Shown here: in pieces, positions 16,876 through 26,971 of the stretch | Layout: every line of letters begins with the position of its first letter | How positions within the stretch are numbered: the first letter of the stretch is position 1 | The notes under the pieces: generated by a model | What the model was told of the DNA's origin: nothing | What the model saw: only the letters and a program-made list of their open reading frames with translations | Databases searched by the model: none | Assembly (NCBI GenBank): GCA_963840785.1 | Contig: CAWJAF010000004.1 | Coordinates: 372,001-436,000 of the forward strand | Length of the DNA: 64,000 nucleotides | Origin: JALYOK01 sp963840785 | GTDB taxonomy: Bacteria; Pseudomonadota; Gammaproteobacteria; Burkholderiales; JALYOK01 | Direction of reading: 5' to 3' | Made by a program: the position numbers and the translations under genes

Positions 16876-17960
16876 TTTATTTTCGGATCGAGTGCGTCGC
16901 GCAACGCATCGGTCAATAAACTGAATGCGGTAATCAATACCGCCATGCTCAAAAAAGCAGCGGCGGCAAATTGCCACCATTTGCCGATAACCAATTCATT
17001 CTGTGCTTCTTGCAGCATGGTTCCCCACGACGTCATTTCGACCGGCACACCAAAGCCGAGGTAACTCAAAATCACTTCCGCTTTGATAAAGCCGACCACC
17101 AGCAAAGACAAATTCACCAAAATAATATGACTGACGTTCGGCAAAATCTGCACAAACATTCGGCGCAAATGTGACGCGCCGATGGCTTCGGCCGCTTTAA
17201 CATATTCGCGATTGACGTGCTTCAAATACTCGGCGCGAATCAATCGATACACGCCGGTCCAACCGGTGATACCGAGAATCATGATGACTGTGAGTAACCC
17301 GCGCTTGTGAAACACTGCAGCGAACGCAAGAATGAGCAAGAGATTGGGAATCGATGTGAAGACGTTGTAAACCCATTCGAGTAAGTCGTTTACCCAACCG
17401 CCGAAGTAACCTGCTAGCGCACCGAGCAAGGTGCCGAGAAATACCGCAATGAATGCTGCTGCAAAACCAACAAAGATCGACGACTGCGCGCCCTTAATGG
17501 TTTTCGCGATAATGTCGCGTCCCCATTTATCACCGCCGAACGGCAGGCTCTGTGCTTTCGCGGGTACGGCCGATTCCAATAATTTTGCCTTGGCCGCGAT
17601 TTCTGGCAGCACATCGGCCAACGGATCCACATCGCGCAGATCGACAATCGCTGCGTCTTTCGGCACGGCCAATTCCGGCAGCGCCGCTTCTGCGCTCAAG
17701 GCTTCGCTGTTGTCGACCTTTCCGATAAAAGTCGGGCTGGCGTAAGAAACACCGACTTGATCGTCCCAATTATTTGCGATCAATCCCAGGGCAGACAAAA
17801 GAATCACGAACATAAACAGCGCGACGACTACCAGCGAAACCATCGCCACGCGATCGCGCTTTAAGCGCTGCCAGGCCAATTGCCATATGCCTGAAGACGC
17901 GCTCTGGAACTGGGCCGCCTCGGGCCGTTGGCTGTCAGGCCGATCAAATACGGTGCTCAC
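16872..17960 (-). CDS. yejE: Peptide ABC transporter permease (YejE-like)
   Basis: 362 residues. A cytoplasmic N-terminus (SDSQRPEAAQF-type, then WQLAWQRLKRDRVAMVSLVV) leads to the first helix. A ~130-residue periplasmic loop follows, then five helices. The EAA loop is EYLKHVNREYVKAAEAIGAS, which contacts the ATPase. The long loop with GGDKWGRDIIAKTIKGAQSS is typical of YejE. It overlaps yejF and yejB by 4 bases on either side, so the operon is tightly coupled. Confidence 0.92.
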   Translation of the reverse strand: MSTVFDRPDSQRPEAAQFQSASSGIWQLAWQRLKRDRVAMVSLVVVALFMFVILLSALGLIANNWDDQVGVSYASPTFIGKVDNSEALSAEAALPELAVPKDAAIVDLRDVDPLADVLPEIAAKAKLLESAVPAKAQSLPFGGDKWGRDIIAKTIKGAQSSIFVGFAAAFIAVFLGTLLGALAGYFGGWVNDLLEWVYNVFTSIPNLLLILAFAAVFHKRGLLTVIMILGITGWTGVYRLIRAEYLKHVNREYVKAAEAIGASHLRRMFVQILPNVSHIILVNLSLLVVGFIKAEVILSYLGFGVPVEMTSWGTMLQEAQNELVIGKWWQFAAAAFLSMAVLITAFSLLTDALRDALDPKIK

Positions 17961-18895
17961 TTGAACTCCACGCGCGGATCGGCGGCGCGATACAACACAT
18001 CCGCGAGCAAATTAAACAACATCGTCGCGAACGCGAGATAAATTGTGACGGCTTTGATGATCGGAAAATCGCTTTTGTCGACGGCGTTAATCACTTCGCG
18101 GCCGAGGCCCGGAATCGAGAAAAATTTCTCCAACAGAAACGCGCCGAAAATCAGCGACGGCAGCGACATCGCGACGTTGGTGATAATCGGAATCATCGCG
18201 TTACGTAACACATGTTTGAACAGCACTTGGCTTTCGGGTAGACCTTTTGCGCGCGCAGTGCGCACGTAGTCATGATTGATTTCGTCCAAAAATACCGAGC
18301 GATAAAAACGAATGCCGGGGCCAAGACCAACCAGAACCGCGAGCAAGACTGGCAACGGCGCATAAGTCGTTAAGTTCTTCAACGTACTATCGCTCCAGCC
18401 CTGTACCGGAAATAACTCTAAGCGATACCCGAGAAAATATTGTCCGGCGATAATGTACGCGAGAAAACTGACGGACATGGCGATCGTGCAGACAATCATG
18501 ACCATGCGATCCGTCAACGAACCACGCCAATACGCCACCAGCATTGCCAGCACCACGCACAGAATCATTTCGATGATCAGGATTGGTGCCATGATGGTAA
18601 CGCTCGGCCCAATGCGCTTGGCAAAAATTTCTGATACCGGTTCTTTGGTTGACCAACTGCGGCCGAAATCCGCCGTGATCACCTGCTTGGCGAAGATGGC
18701 CATCTGCTTCCAATAAGGCTCGTCGACACCGAGTTGTTTACGGATATTTTCGATGTCGGCTTTGTTGGATATTTTTCCGGCGAGTACTTGTGCCGGGTCA
18801 CCGGCGAACGTATGAAACAACAGAAAAACCAACAGCATCACGCCGAGCATTGTCGGGATCATTTGCCATAGGCGACGAACGATGTAGGCAGTCAT
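17957..18895 (-). CDS. yejB: Peptide ABC transporter permease (YejB-like)
   Basis: 312 residues, six transmembrane segments. The N-terminus MTAYIVRRLWQMIPTMLGVM is the standard first helix of DppB/OppB/YejB permeases. The EAA loop is near DEINHDYVRTARAKGLPESQ. It ends AADPRVEFK. It pairs with YejE in the inner membrane to form the channel. ATGA overlap with yejE. Confidence 0.92.
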   Translation of the reverse strand: MTAYIVRRLWQMIPTMLGVMLLVFLLFHTFAGDPAQVLAGKISNKADIENIRKQLGVDEPYWKQMAIFAKQVITADFGRSWSTKEPVSEIFAKRIGPSVTIMAPILIIEMILCVVLAMLVAYWRGSLTDRMVMIVCTIAMSVSFLAYIIAGQYFLGYRLELFPVQGWSDSTLKNLTTYAPLPVLLAVLVGLGPGIRFYRSVFLDEINHDYVRTARAKGLPESQVLFKHVLRNAMIPIITNVAMSLPSLIFGAFLLEKFFSIPGLGREVINAVDKSDFPIIKAVTIYLAFATMLFNLLADVLYRAADPRVEFK

Positions 18896-18959
18896 TGTTT
18901 TCCGCTAGCCCCTGCTATTGTGGCCCAACGCCACAAGTGGAAAAGAAAGTGGGGCTTCA

Positions 18960-20739
18960 TCATCGCTTCGCATTCCGTTTTTCAAGATCAATATCAAGAA
19001 ACTTCCACGGCGCATGCATGATCGGATGTCGTTTCAATGAAGAAACCCACGGCTGCGCGACAGAATTTGCAATACGATGCACGCCCAGTTTCCAGGGCGC
19101 ATAAACTAGGACTAAGCTTAGACATTTCCTGATAGAGCTTTGTGCGCTCAGGTGAATCAGGCATGCGTTTCACTTTTTCGTAGAGTTGGTCGTAGGCGGG
19201 CAATTTGAAACGCGCGGTATTCGCGTCTTCATTCTTGCCGTACAACAACTGCAAATAGTTTTCGCCATCGGGATAATCTGCGATCCATGCGGCGCCCCAC
19301 ATTTGCAGTTTGCCGAGCTTAGATGCTTTGACTAACTCGGGCCATTTCGCTTTTTTGAATGTCATCTTAATGCCAACCGCATCCATATTGCGTTTCCACA
19401 ATTCGTCAAACTGGCGGTTGTCGCCACCCGCAACCGACGCCTGTTCAATCGCAAGCGCATTGCCGTCGGGCATTTCGCGATAGCCATCACCGTCGCGATC
19501 TTTGTAGCCGAAGTGATCGAGTAACGCTTTTGCTTTGGCCGGATCATATGCGTTGTAGTCGGTGCGAAAACGCGGATCGTAACCGGCCACACCGGGTGCA
19601 ATTGGCGACTGTGCTTGAATCGCTTGGTTCTTTCGAATGATCTGAATTTCTTGCGGGGTGTTGTATGCACTCGAAATCGCGCGGCGCAGCGCGATTTTTT
19701 CTTTGCCGTAACCGCCGACAATAGGATCGTCCATGTTGAAAAACGTGTAGGTGAGATCCGGTTCCGCGCTTTGATAATGGCGAATGCCTTTTTTCGCAAG
19801 CGAGGGAATGAGCTTGCCGCCGGGAATCACTTGATTCACAAACTCGCCGGGAATTCCACTTAAGTCCAATTCGCCGCCGAGAAATGCCAGCCAAAACGGT
19901 TGCGACTCTTCAATCACGGTAACTTCAACTCGGCCGATGATAGGCAACAACTTACCCTTGAGTCGCGCCGCGATATTTTGATCGACGGCATCGTTGCCCG
20001 GCTCGGATTCAAAATACGATTCGCGAAATTTCGGATTAGCGTCGAGAATCATTTTGTGGCCGCGCACCCAACTCTTCAGCAGATACGGCCCAGTGCCAAC
20101 CGGATGTCCACTAATATCAGCGCCATACTGCTCGACCACCTCGCGTGCAAGCGCACCCAGCGTGGGCATAGCTAGGATGTAGAGCAAGTTGTAGTCTGGT
20201 TCTTTCAAATTAATTCGCAACGTATAACGATCGACAATTTCTAAGCCTTCCACTGGCGCATCATAGTCAAATTTGTTGCTCGTCTTTGCTTTCGCGACCA
20301 CTTCGTCCATGCCGATAATTTTGCCATCGAGCAAAAATAGCCAAGGCGAGCGCAGCGCCGGATCGAATAAGCGGCGAATGCTGTAAGCGTAATCTCGCGC
20401 AACCAGTTCCCGTTGTTTGCCTTTGAACGCAGGATCGTCGGCGAAGAAGATTCCCTTTTTCAGTTTGAACGTATAACTCGAACCGTTGCTCGACACCGCC
20501 GGCATTTCACCCAATGTCAACGGCACCAGCTTCACCGGACGGGCGAGATAGTCGTAGGCCAGCATCGGTTCGATGATCGCTTCGATAATGGTGTTGGAAT
20601 ATAAATCGGAAACGGCAATCGGATCGAAGCCAGTTTCCGCAGTCGGAAAGCCTAAACGCAATACTTTGTTCATGTCGGCCGCGTGAGCCCCGAGCGTAAA
20701 CAATAAAGTTAGGAACAATAGTCCGAAGCGCTTTTGCAT
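18960..20739 (-). CDS. yejA: Peptide ABC transporter substrate-binding protein (YejA-like), late frameshift
   Basis: Reconstructed ~592 residues: signal peptide MQKRFGLLFLTLLFTLGAHA, then a family-5 solute-binding protein with VLRLGFPTAETGFDPIAVSD and the GTGPYLLKSW motif. The frame is intact to residue ~540, then breaks near 19112-19118. Reading AAG CTT A GTC CTA as K-L-V-L restores VLVYAPWKLGVHR and the normal tail APWKFLDIDLEKRNAKR, ending at TGA 18960-18962. It delivers peptides to YejBEF in the periplasm. Without the repair the protein would end in ~45 unrelated residues. A consensus error is the simplest explanation. Confidence 0.85.
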
Positions 20740-20832
20740 TCTGCGTATTAGGTTCGTGTTGGCCGTTAATTTACCATGGATGGCGGAAGAATTTGGTTTA
20801 TCATTCCGGCAATATTTCCATTCGGAGTCACC

Positions 20833-21624
20833 ATGGCTTTTCTCGCCGGCAAGAAAATTTTGATCACGGGTTTGTTGAGCAATCGCTCAATCGCCTACGG
20901 CATCGCGCAAGCGGCGCAGCGCGAGGGCGCTGAACTCGCCTTTACCTATCAGGGCGATGCCATCAAAGAGCGCGTCATCAAACTCGCGTCGGACTTTAAG
21001 TCAGACATTATTTTGCCCTGTGACGTCACAAGTGACGCGGAAATCGATGCGCTATTCGCTGATCTCGGCAAACGCTGGCATGGGCTCGATGGCATCGTTC
21101 ACTCCATCGCCTTCGCACCGCGCGAGGCGTTGAGCGGCGATTATCTCGATACGGTCACACGTGAAAGTTTTCGTATCGCCCATGACATCAGCGCCTACAG
21201 TTTTGCAGCGCTAGCAAAAGCCGGATTACCGATGATGCAAGGCCGCAAAGCGGCGCTGATCACGTTGAGTTATCTAGCCGCGGTTCGCTCCTTGCGCAAT
21301 TACAATGTCATGGGGTTAGCAAAAGCGAGTTTGGAAGCCAACGTGCGTTACCTCGCGCAAAGCCTCGGCCCTCGGGGCATTCGCGTGAACGGCATTTCCG
21401 CCGGACCGATCAAAACGTTAGCGGCCGCCGGAATTGGTGACTTCGGAAAAATTTTGCGTTTCGTCGAAGCCACGGCCCCGCTGAAGCGAAATGTGACAGC
21501 GGAAGAAGTCGGCAATGTCGCCGCGTTTTTATTAAGCGAACTCGCGTCGGGCGTGACCGGCGAAATTACTTACGTGGATGCGGGATTTAATACCGTCATT
21601 GCCGGAATAGAAGACTCCGTGTAG
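20833..21624 (+). CDS. fabI: Enoyl-[acyl-carrier-protein] reductase (NADH)
   Basis: 263 residues of the FabI type. MAFLAGKKILITGLLSNRSIA opens the cofactor site, with the SNRSIAYGIA motif. The catalytic pair is Y157 and K164 in RSLRNYNVMGLAKASLEANV, with Y147 upstream. The substrate loop is ISAGPIKTLAAAGIGDF. It performs the last reduction of fatty-acid elongation and is the triclosan/isoniazid-type target. GGAG lies 5 bases before ATG 20833; an earlier in-frame ATG at 20776 lacks support. Confidence 0.95.
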   Translation: MAFLAGKKILITGLLSNRSIAYGIAQAAQREGAELAFTYQGDAIKERVIKLASDFKSDIILPCDVTSDAEIDALFADLGKRWHGLDGIVHSIAFAPREALSGDYLDTVTRESFRIAHDISAYSFAALAKAGLPMMQGRKAALITLSYLAAVRSLRNYNVMGLAKASLEANVRYLAQSLGPRGIRVNGISAGPIKTLAAAGIGDFGKILRFVEATAPLKRNVTAEEVGNVAAFLLSELASGVTGEITYVDAGFNTVIAGIEDSV

Positions 21625-21648
21625 AGCCAATATTGGCGCGGCTCTTTA
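21623..21648 (+). terminator. fabI terminator
   Basis: The stem AGAGCC / GGCTCT overlaps the fabI stop codon and is followed by TT. Confidence 0.5.
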
Positions 21649-21654
21649 AGCATG

Positions 21655-21693
21655 CATTGCCACGAGGCGCATTACGCTTACCTCGTGGCAATG
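21655..21693. terminator. Perfect 13-bp stem between convergent fabI and ppiD
   Basis: CATTGCCACGAGG and CCTCGTGGCAATG form a perfect inverted repeat with a 13-base loop. It sits between convergent genes, and its right arm recurs at about 31938-31950. Confidence 0.65.
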
Positions 21694-21700
21694 TTGAGTT

Positions 21701-23620
21701 TTATTGATCCGACTTCTGTTCTAGCGCTGTTTTATCGATTGTGATGGACGATTTACTGCGCAAGCTTTTCACCATGGCTTCGAATTCTTCTTGCGATTGC
21801 GATTGAGCCAGGCGAGGCAAAATGGCCTTGCGCTTTGCATCGTCGATCGCGGGCACGTCGACAATCTTACTGATTTTGACAAAGCTATAACCCTCCGGGC
21901 CTTCGACGCCGACGAACGCGGGCAATTTTTTTACATCGGCTTTGAAAACCGATGCGACCATGTCGCCAGGAATTTCACCGGGATTCTGGCGGCTCACCAA
22001 TTTTGGCGGCGCCCAAGTTAATCCTGGCACGTCTTTGCCTTGCTTCAACAACTCCAGATTGACCTTCGCTTGATGCGTGACGAGTTTGAGCGCCTCTTGT
22101 TGTTTCAACGTCTCGCCGATGCCGACACTAGCGTCAGTGAAGGGCTTCGCCGCGCTCGGCTTGTGTTCCAGAACACGTGCAGCAATCAAGGTATTCGGCG
22201 CCACTTCGATTGCTTCGGTGTTACGTTTATTTTTCAGCACATCATTGGAAAAAACCGCATCGAGGAATTTCTTGTTTGCGAACATCGGATTCGCCCCCTC
22301 ACCGGTGCGCGAAATAAACTCGCTCTGCTGCGAGGTGAGTTTGAATTGATCGATCGCCGGCTTCAAACTATCGGACTGTTCGTAAACCATGTCGTTGAAA
22401 CTACCGGCTACTTCTAGATAACGTTTATTCGCTTTCTGTTTTTTTATTTCTGCGATGATGCTGTCTTTTACTTCCGCAAACGTCTGCGTCTTTTCTTCGA
22501 AAGATATCAAGATGTGACTGGCTTTGCGCTCAGGCTCTTTGATTTCCGTGAGCTTAATGATGTGATAGCCGAATTCCGACTCCACAGGGCCGCGGATTTC
22601 GTCGACCTTCATGGAATACGCTGCCTCTTCGAAAGGCTTGACCATGGCGCCTTTGCCGAAGTATCCGAGGTCGCCGCCCTGCACGGCAGAGCCTGTGTCT
22701 TGCGAATATTTTTTCGCGAGTTCTGCAAAGTTCGCAGGATTCGCACGGACTTCCTTTAAAACATCTTGCGCCTTGGCGAGTGTGGATTTCTTTTCGTCCG
22801 CCGTATCACTACTTTTCTTTTTGAATTGACCTTTTTCGAGACGCTCGTCGTAGATTTTCTTCGCTTCGTCATCACTAACCACTTGCTCGGCGGCAAATTT
22901 TTCGGCTGACAACATCACGTATTCCACTTTGACCTGCTCGGAAATTTTAAATTGATCGGGATTGGAATCGTAGTAGGCTTTAATCGCTTTCTCGTCGATT
23001 TTCACTTGGCCTAAGAATTCGCTCGGCGTTAACGTTGCGCGACTCACTTCGCGCTGTTGTTCACTGAGTTTTACGAAGCTGTCGAGTTGAAACTTCGGCA
23101 CGATTGCGGTGGTGGTTATCGAATCGCGCATTTGTTGTAACACGCCGTCTTGGCGAATTTGTTCTTCGAACATCACGTCGGTCATGCCGCGATTGCGCGC
23201 GTACGTTTGATATCGCGTCAATGAGAATTTGCCGTCGTCCTGGAATGCCGGGATCGCTTCGATAGTTTTGCGCAACTGCTCGTCAGTGACGGCCAGCCCT
23301 GCTTTCTTGGCGGTTGCCGCCAGGACATGGCGATTTATCACGCCTTCCAATACGCTCGCTTTGGCTTGCGGATTATCGACCATGGCCGAGTTAAAGTTTT
23401 GACCGAGCATCTCGCGCATTTGATCAACTTGATTTTGATACGCGTTGTTAAATTCTTGTCGGCTAACATCGGTGCCGTCGACTTTTGCGATGCCCGGGCT
23501 GCGCCCGATATTGTTAACGTAGGACTCCACGCCCCACAGCGAAAAGCTAATGATGATTAAGCCAAAAATGATGTAGGTAAGCCACTTACCCGCTCTACCT
23601 TCGCGGATGGTATCGAACAT
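21701..23620 (-). CDS. ppiD: Periplasmic folding chaperone PpiD (SurA_N / parvulin)
   Basis: 639 residues. A short cytoplasmic start and one transmembrane helix (WLTYIIFGLIIISFSLWGVE) anchor it in the inner membrane. The SurA-N chaperone domain spans about 35-200. A parvulin PPIase domain follows at about 265-370 (ANPANFAELAKKYSQDTGSAVQGGDLGYFGKGAMVKPFEE). The C-terminal ~250 residues form the second chaperone region. It helps newly exported proteins fold at the Sec translocon. The reading frame is clean over 1.9 kb, in contrast to the neighbouring lon and clp genes. Downstream of hupB and tRNA genes, as in other Betaproteobacteria. Confidence 0.92.
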   Translation of the reverse strand: MFDTIREGRAGKWLTYIIFGLIIISFSLWGVESYVNNIGRSPGIAKVDGTDVSRQEFNNAYQNQVDQMREMLGQNFNSAMVDNPQAKASVLEGVINRHVLAATAKKAGLAVTDEQLRKTIEAIPAFQDDGKFSLTRYQTYARNRGMTDVMFEEQIRQDGVLQQMRDSITTTAIVPKFQLDSFVKLSEQQREVSRATLTPSEFLGQVKIDEKAIKAYYDSNPDQFKISEQVKVEYVMLSAEKFAAEQVVSDDEAKKIYDERLEKGQFKKKSSDTADEKKSTLAKAQDVLKEVRANPANFAELAKKYSQDTGSAVQGGDLGYFGKGAMVKPFEEAAYSMKVDEIRGPVESEFGYHIIKLTEIKEPERKASHILISFEEKTQTFAEVKDSIIAEIKKQKANKRYLEVAGSFNDMVYEQSDSLKPAIDQFKLTSQQSEFISRTGEGANPMFANKKFLDAVFSNDVLKNKRNTEAIEVAPNTLIAARVLEHKPSAAKPFTDASVGIGETLKQQEALKLVTHQAKVNLELLKQGKDVPGLTWAPPKLVSRQNPGEIPGDMVASVFKADVKKLPAFVGVEGPEGYSFVKISKIVDVPAIDDAKRKAILPRLAQSQSQEEFEAMVKSLRSKSSITIDKTALEQKSDQ

Positions 23621-23698
23621 ATTGGGTTCTTTAAAAGAAGAAAATCGATCGCGCGATTATACGCGTAAATCAAGTGCAGAGGCCGACTTACCGTGCCC

Positions 23699-23732
23699 CA
23701 AAAAAGCAAAAGGGCGAACTCACGTTCGCCCT
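23699..23732 (-). terminator. Terminator of the tRNA-Val/tRNA-Asp transcript
   Basis: The minus strand reads AGGGCGAA / TTCGCCCT stem, then TTTTGCTTTTTT, a strong rho-independent terminator just after tRNA-Asp. Confidence 0.85.
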
Positions 23733-23742
23733 CTGACTTGTC

Positions 23743-23819
23743 TGGCGGAGTGGACGGGACTCGAACCCGCGACCCCCGGCGTGACAGGCCGGTATTCTAA
23801 CCAACTGAACTACCACTCC
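23743..23819 (-). tRNA. tRNA-Asp(GUC)
   Basis: 77 bases, acceptor GGAGTGG / CCACTCC, anticodon loop CTGTCAC (GUC), T-arm GGTTCGAGTCC, encoded CCA. Confidence 0.96.
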
Positions 23820-23835
23820 AAAATTTTTGCTTTAC

Positions 23836-23911
23836 TGGTGGGTGCTGACGGGATCGAACCGCCGACATTCGCCTTGTAAGGGCGACGCTCTACCAGCTGA
23901 GCTAAGCACCC
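23836..23911 (-). tRNA. tRNA-Val(UAC)
   Basis: 76 bases, acceptor GGGTGCT / AGCACCC, anticodon loop CTTACAA (UAC), T-arm GGTTCGATCCC, encoded CCA. It is 16 bases upstream of tRNA-Asp and co-transcribed. Confidence 0.96.
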
Positions 23912-23922
23912 GCAAAAGCGTG

Positions 23923-24195
23923 CTAGTTTACCGCATCCTTGAGCGCTTTACCAGGGCGAAACTTTGGAACTTTTGCCGACTTGATCTTGATCGCCGCGCC
24001 GGTGCGCGGATTACGTCCGCTGCGCGCTGCGCGTTTTCCAACATAGAACGTTCCGAATCCGACTAAAGTCACCATCCCGCCTTTTTTCATTGAACTCTTT
24101 ATAGCGCCAATTGCGCTATCGAGTGCACGGCCGGCAGCGGCTTTAGAAATATCTGCGGATTTCGCGATAACTTCGATGAGCTCTTGCTTATTCAC
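23923..24195 (-). CDS. hupB: HU-family DNA-binding protein
   Basis: 90 residues. MNKQELIEVIAKSADISKAAA forms the helical dimer part. GFGTFYVGKRAARSGRNPRT and the beta-arm tip motif GRNPRTGAAIKI insert into the DNA minor groove. It is a nucleoid protein that bends DNA. The gene lies between lon and the tRNA pair, has a clear sigma-70 promoter and its own AAAGGGGAT ribosome site 5-6 bases before ATG 24195. Confidence 0.95.
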   Translation of the reverse strand: MNKQELIEVIAKSADISKAAAGRALDSAIGAIKSSMKKGGMVTLVGFGTFYVGKRAARSGRNPRTGAAIKIKSAKVPKFRPGKALKDAVN

Positions 24196-24249
24196 GTAGA
24201 TCCCCTTTCTGTTGTACTGTTCGAGTCCAGGAATTTTCCTGGGCTAACC

Positions 24250-24279
24250 TTTATAACAAGCGGCAAAACAAAGTGTCAA
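24250..24279 (-). promoter_or_regulatory. sigma-70 promoter of hupB
   Basis: On the minus strand TTGACA (24274-24279) and TATAAA (24250-24255) are separated by 18 bases, a near-consensus housekeeping promoter about 50 bases before the hupB start. Confidence 0.75.
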
Positions 24280-24419
24280 GCGCTTTAAGTAAATTATTAA
24301 CTGTCGCCAACCCGAGCGTCGGCGCGCCTTCCGGCGGCGCGCGCGATATTTTTTAGAATGTCGTTGCGGAAAAATTAAGCATGCGTGGGGACATGTTCAA
24401 TGAACTCCGCTTAAAAAAG

Positions 24420-26832
24420 CTAATGTTTTAAGGATGCTGTGGTCGCGTCTTCCGATTTAGCTTGAATCGCAGGCGCGACTTCATCTTTCTCCGGCAATGG
24501 CTGTGGCTTGGTTTCCAGCGCCATCTCCAACACCTGATCGATCCATTTTACCGGATGAATATCCAACCGATTTTTGATGTTATCCGGAATATCGACGAGG
24601 TCCTTGGTGTTTTCTTCCGGGATCAACACAATTTTGATACCCCCACGATGCGCCGCCAGCAATTTTTCTTTTAGGCCGCCAATGGGTAGCACTTCGCCAC
24701 GCAAGTGTTATCTCGCCGGTCATCGCCACATCGGCACGTACCGGGATCCCAGTCAAAATCGATACGATCGCCGTACAAATTCCGATGCCCGCGCTCGGCC
24801 CGTCTTTGGGCGTCGCGCCTTCCGGCAAGTGGATATGAATATCCGTCTTCTCGTAAAAATCCTCGGGAATCCCGAGTTTACGTGCGCGGCTTCGCACGAC
24901 GGTGAGCGCCGCCGCGATGGACTCTTGCATGACCTCGCCGAGTTTCCCGGTGGTGGTCATCTTGCCTTTGCCCGGCAACTTAGTCGATTCGATGGTCAGC
25001 AACTCGCCGCCGACTTCGGTCCAAGCCAAACCAGTCACTTGGCCGACTTGGTTTTCTTTCTCCGCAATACCGTAAGTGTACTTGCGCACGCCGAAATATT
25101 TATCGAGGTTCTTTAGCGGTAAGTGCGACTTTGCCCGGTACTTTTTTCAGCATCAGCGCCTTCACCACTTTGCGGCAAATCTTGGCGATTTCGCGATCAA
25201 GGCTGCGCACGCCTGCTTCGCGCGTGTAGTAACGCGTGATGTCGCGTAACGCAGCTTCGTTGACCGTCAACTCTTCGTCTTTAAGCCCGTTCGCTTTCAT
25301 CTGTTTCGGCAACAAATACTGCCGCGCGATATTGATCTTTTCGTCTTCGGTATAACCGGACAAGCGAATCACTTCCATGCGATCAAGCAGCGGCGCAGGA
25401 ATATTCAAGGTGTTCGCGGTCGCGACAAACATGACATCGGACAAGTCGTATTCAACCTCGACGTAGTGATCCATGAACGTATGATTTTGCTCTGGATCGA
25501 GCACTTCCAACAGTGCCGATGACGGATCGCCGCGAAAATCCATGCCGAGCTTGTCGACTTCGTCGAGCAGGAATAAGCGGATTACGCACGGCTACTTTGC
25601 TCATGTTCTGCAAAATCTTGCCGGGCATTGAGCCAATGTACGTTCGGCGATGGCCACGAATTTCCGCTTCGTCGCGCACACCACCGAGCGACATGCGCAC
25701 AAATTTGCGATTGGTCGCGCGCGCAATCGATTGGCCAAGGGAAGTCTTACCGACACCAGGCGGGCCGACCAAACACAAAATCGGTCCCTTCATGCGATCA
25801 ACTCGGCCTTGCACCGCGAGATATTCGAGAATGCGTTCTTTTACTTTATCGAGGCCGTAGTGATCTTCGTTCAGGATTTTTTCCGAGGCTTCGATATTGG
25901 TGCTGACTTTGGTTTTTTTCTTCCACGGCAAATTGGTCAGAATATCGATGTAGTTGCGCACCACGGTCGCTTCGGCGGACATCGGCGACATCAAACGCAA
26001 TTTTTTCAGCTCGGCTTCGGCCTTGGTGCGCGCATCTTTCGGCATATGCGCGGCAACAATTTTTTTCTGCAATTCGTCAAGATCGGCGCCCTCTTCCGAA
26101 TCACCGAGTTCTTTCTGAATCGCTTTAACCTGCTCGTTCAAATAATATTCGCGCTGGCTTTTCTCCATCTGACGCTTGACGCGGCCACGAATACGCTTCT
26201 CCACTTGCAGGATATCGATTTCCGATTCAAGCAACGAGAGCAAATGTTCGAGACGCTTGCGGACGTCGAACATTTCCAGAATTTGTTGCTTTTGCTCAAG
26301 CTTCAACGGCAAGTGCGCGGTAATCGAATCGGCCAAACGGCCTGGATCATCGATTCCGGCAAATGAAGTCAGCACTTCCGGCGGAATTTTTTTGTTGAGC
26401 TTGACGTACTGATCAAATTGCGTCAGCAACGTACGGCGCATCGCTTCAAGCTCATGATCGGCGAGTGGGCCGATCACTACCGGGGAAATTTCCGCCGATA
26501 AGTGCGTTTTTTCATCGTGAACGCTGGCGAGTTTGGCGCGCTGCGTGCCTTCGACCAGACACCTTCACCGTGCCATCGGGCAATTTGAGCATCTGCAGAA
26601 TGCTGGCCATGCTGCCGACGACATAGAAATCGCTTTCGACCGGATCATCATTCGCAGCGGATTTTTGTGCGACGAGCAGAATATTCTTGCCTGCTTCCAT
26701 CGCAATTTCCAACGCGCGGATCGACTTCGGTCGACCGACAAACAACGGAATCACCATGTGCGGGAAAACCACGACATCGCGCAGCGGTAGCAGAGGCACC
26801 AAAGAAGCCGGGGTAAGCGTGGGGACGGTCAT
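24420..26832 (-). CDS. lon: ATP-dependent protease Lon, four single-base frameshifts
   Basis: The reconstructed protein is ~803 residues, normal for Lon. The N-domain starts MTVPTLTPASLVPLLPLRDV. AAA+ Walker A is LVGPPGVGKTSLGQSIARAT and Walker B FLLDEVDKLG. The protease domain has the catalytic Ser in KDGPSAGIGICTAIVS and Lys in RGGIKIVLIPEENTKD. It degrades misfolded and regulatory proteins. One extra base occurs at each of 26553-26562, 25574-25577 (CTT-A), 25111-25114 (AAA-G) and 24702-24705 (CTT-G). Removing each gives uninterrupted conserved sequence (VKVLVEG, NPLFLLDE, LTAKNLDKYFG, EITLRGEV). Four breaks in one such gene point to assembly error rather than decay. Confidence 0.88.
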
Positions 26833-26861
26833 AGGATTGAACCTTTCGTTATATTGCCGAC

Positions 26862-26889
26862 AGATGCGGCCGGAATGACCAATTTCAAG
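26862..26889 (-). promoter_or_regulatory. Candidate heat-shock (RpoH) promoter of lon
   Basis: On the minus strand CTTGAAA (26883-26889), a 13-base spacer and CCGCATCT (26862-26869) closely match the sigma-32 consensus CTTGAAA/CCCCATNT. It lies ~35 bases before the lon start. Lon is a known heat-shock gene. Confidence 0.6.
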
Positions 26890-26971
26890 CCAAATTCAAC
26901 TACTGCCATAACGACAGCGGCAACGTAATGGAGCGACAGCGACCGTTAACTCTGTTGATTAACGGTTGTTA

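Noticed and set aside
24420..26832. Lon as a true pseudogene
   Set aside because: Each of the four frames is highly conserved, every break is one base, and adjacent essential genes show the same defect; decay would leave stops and substitutions.
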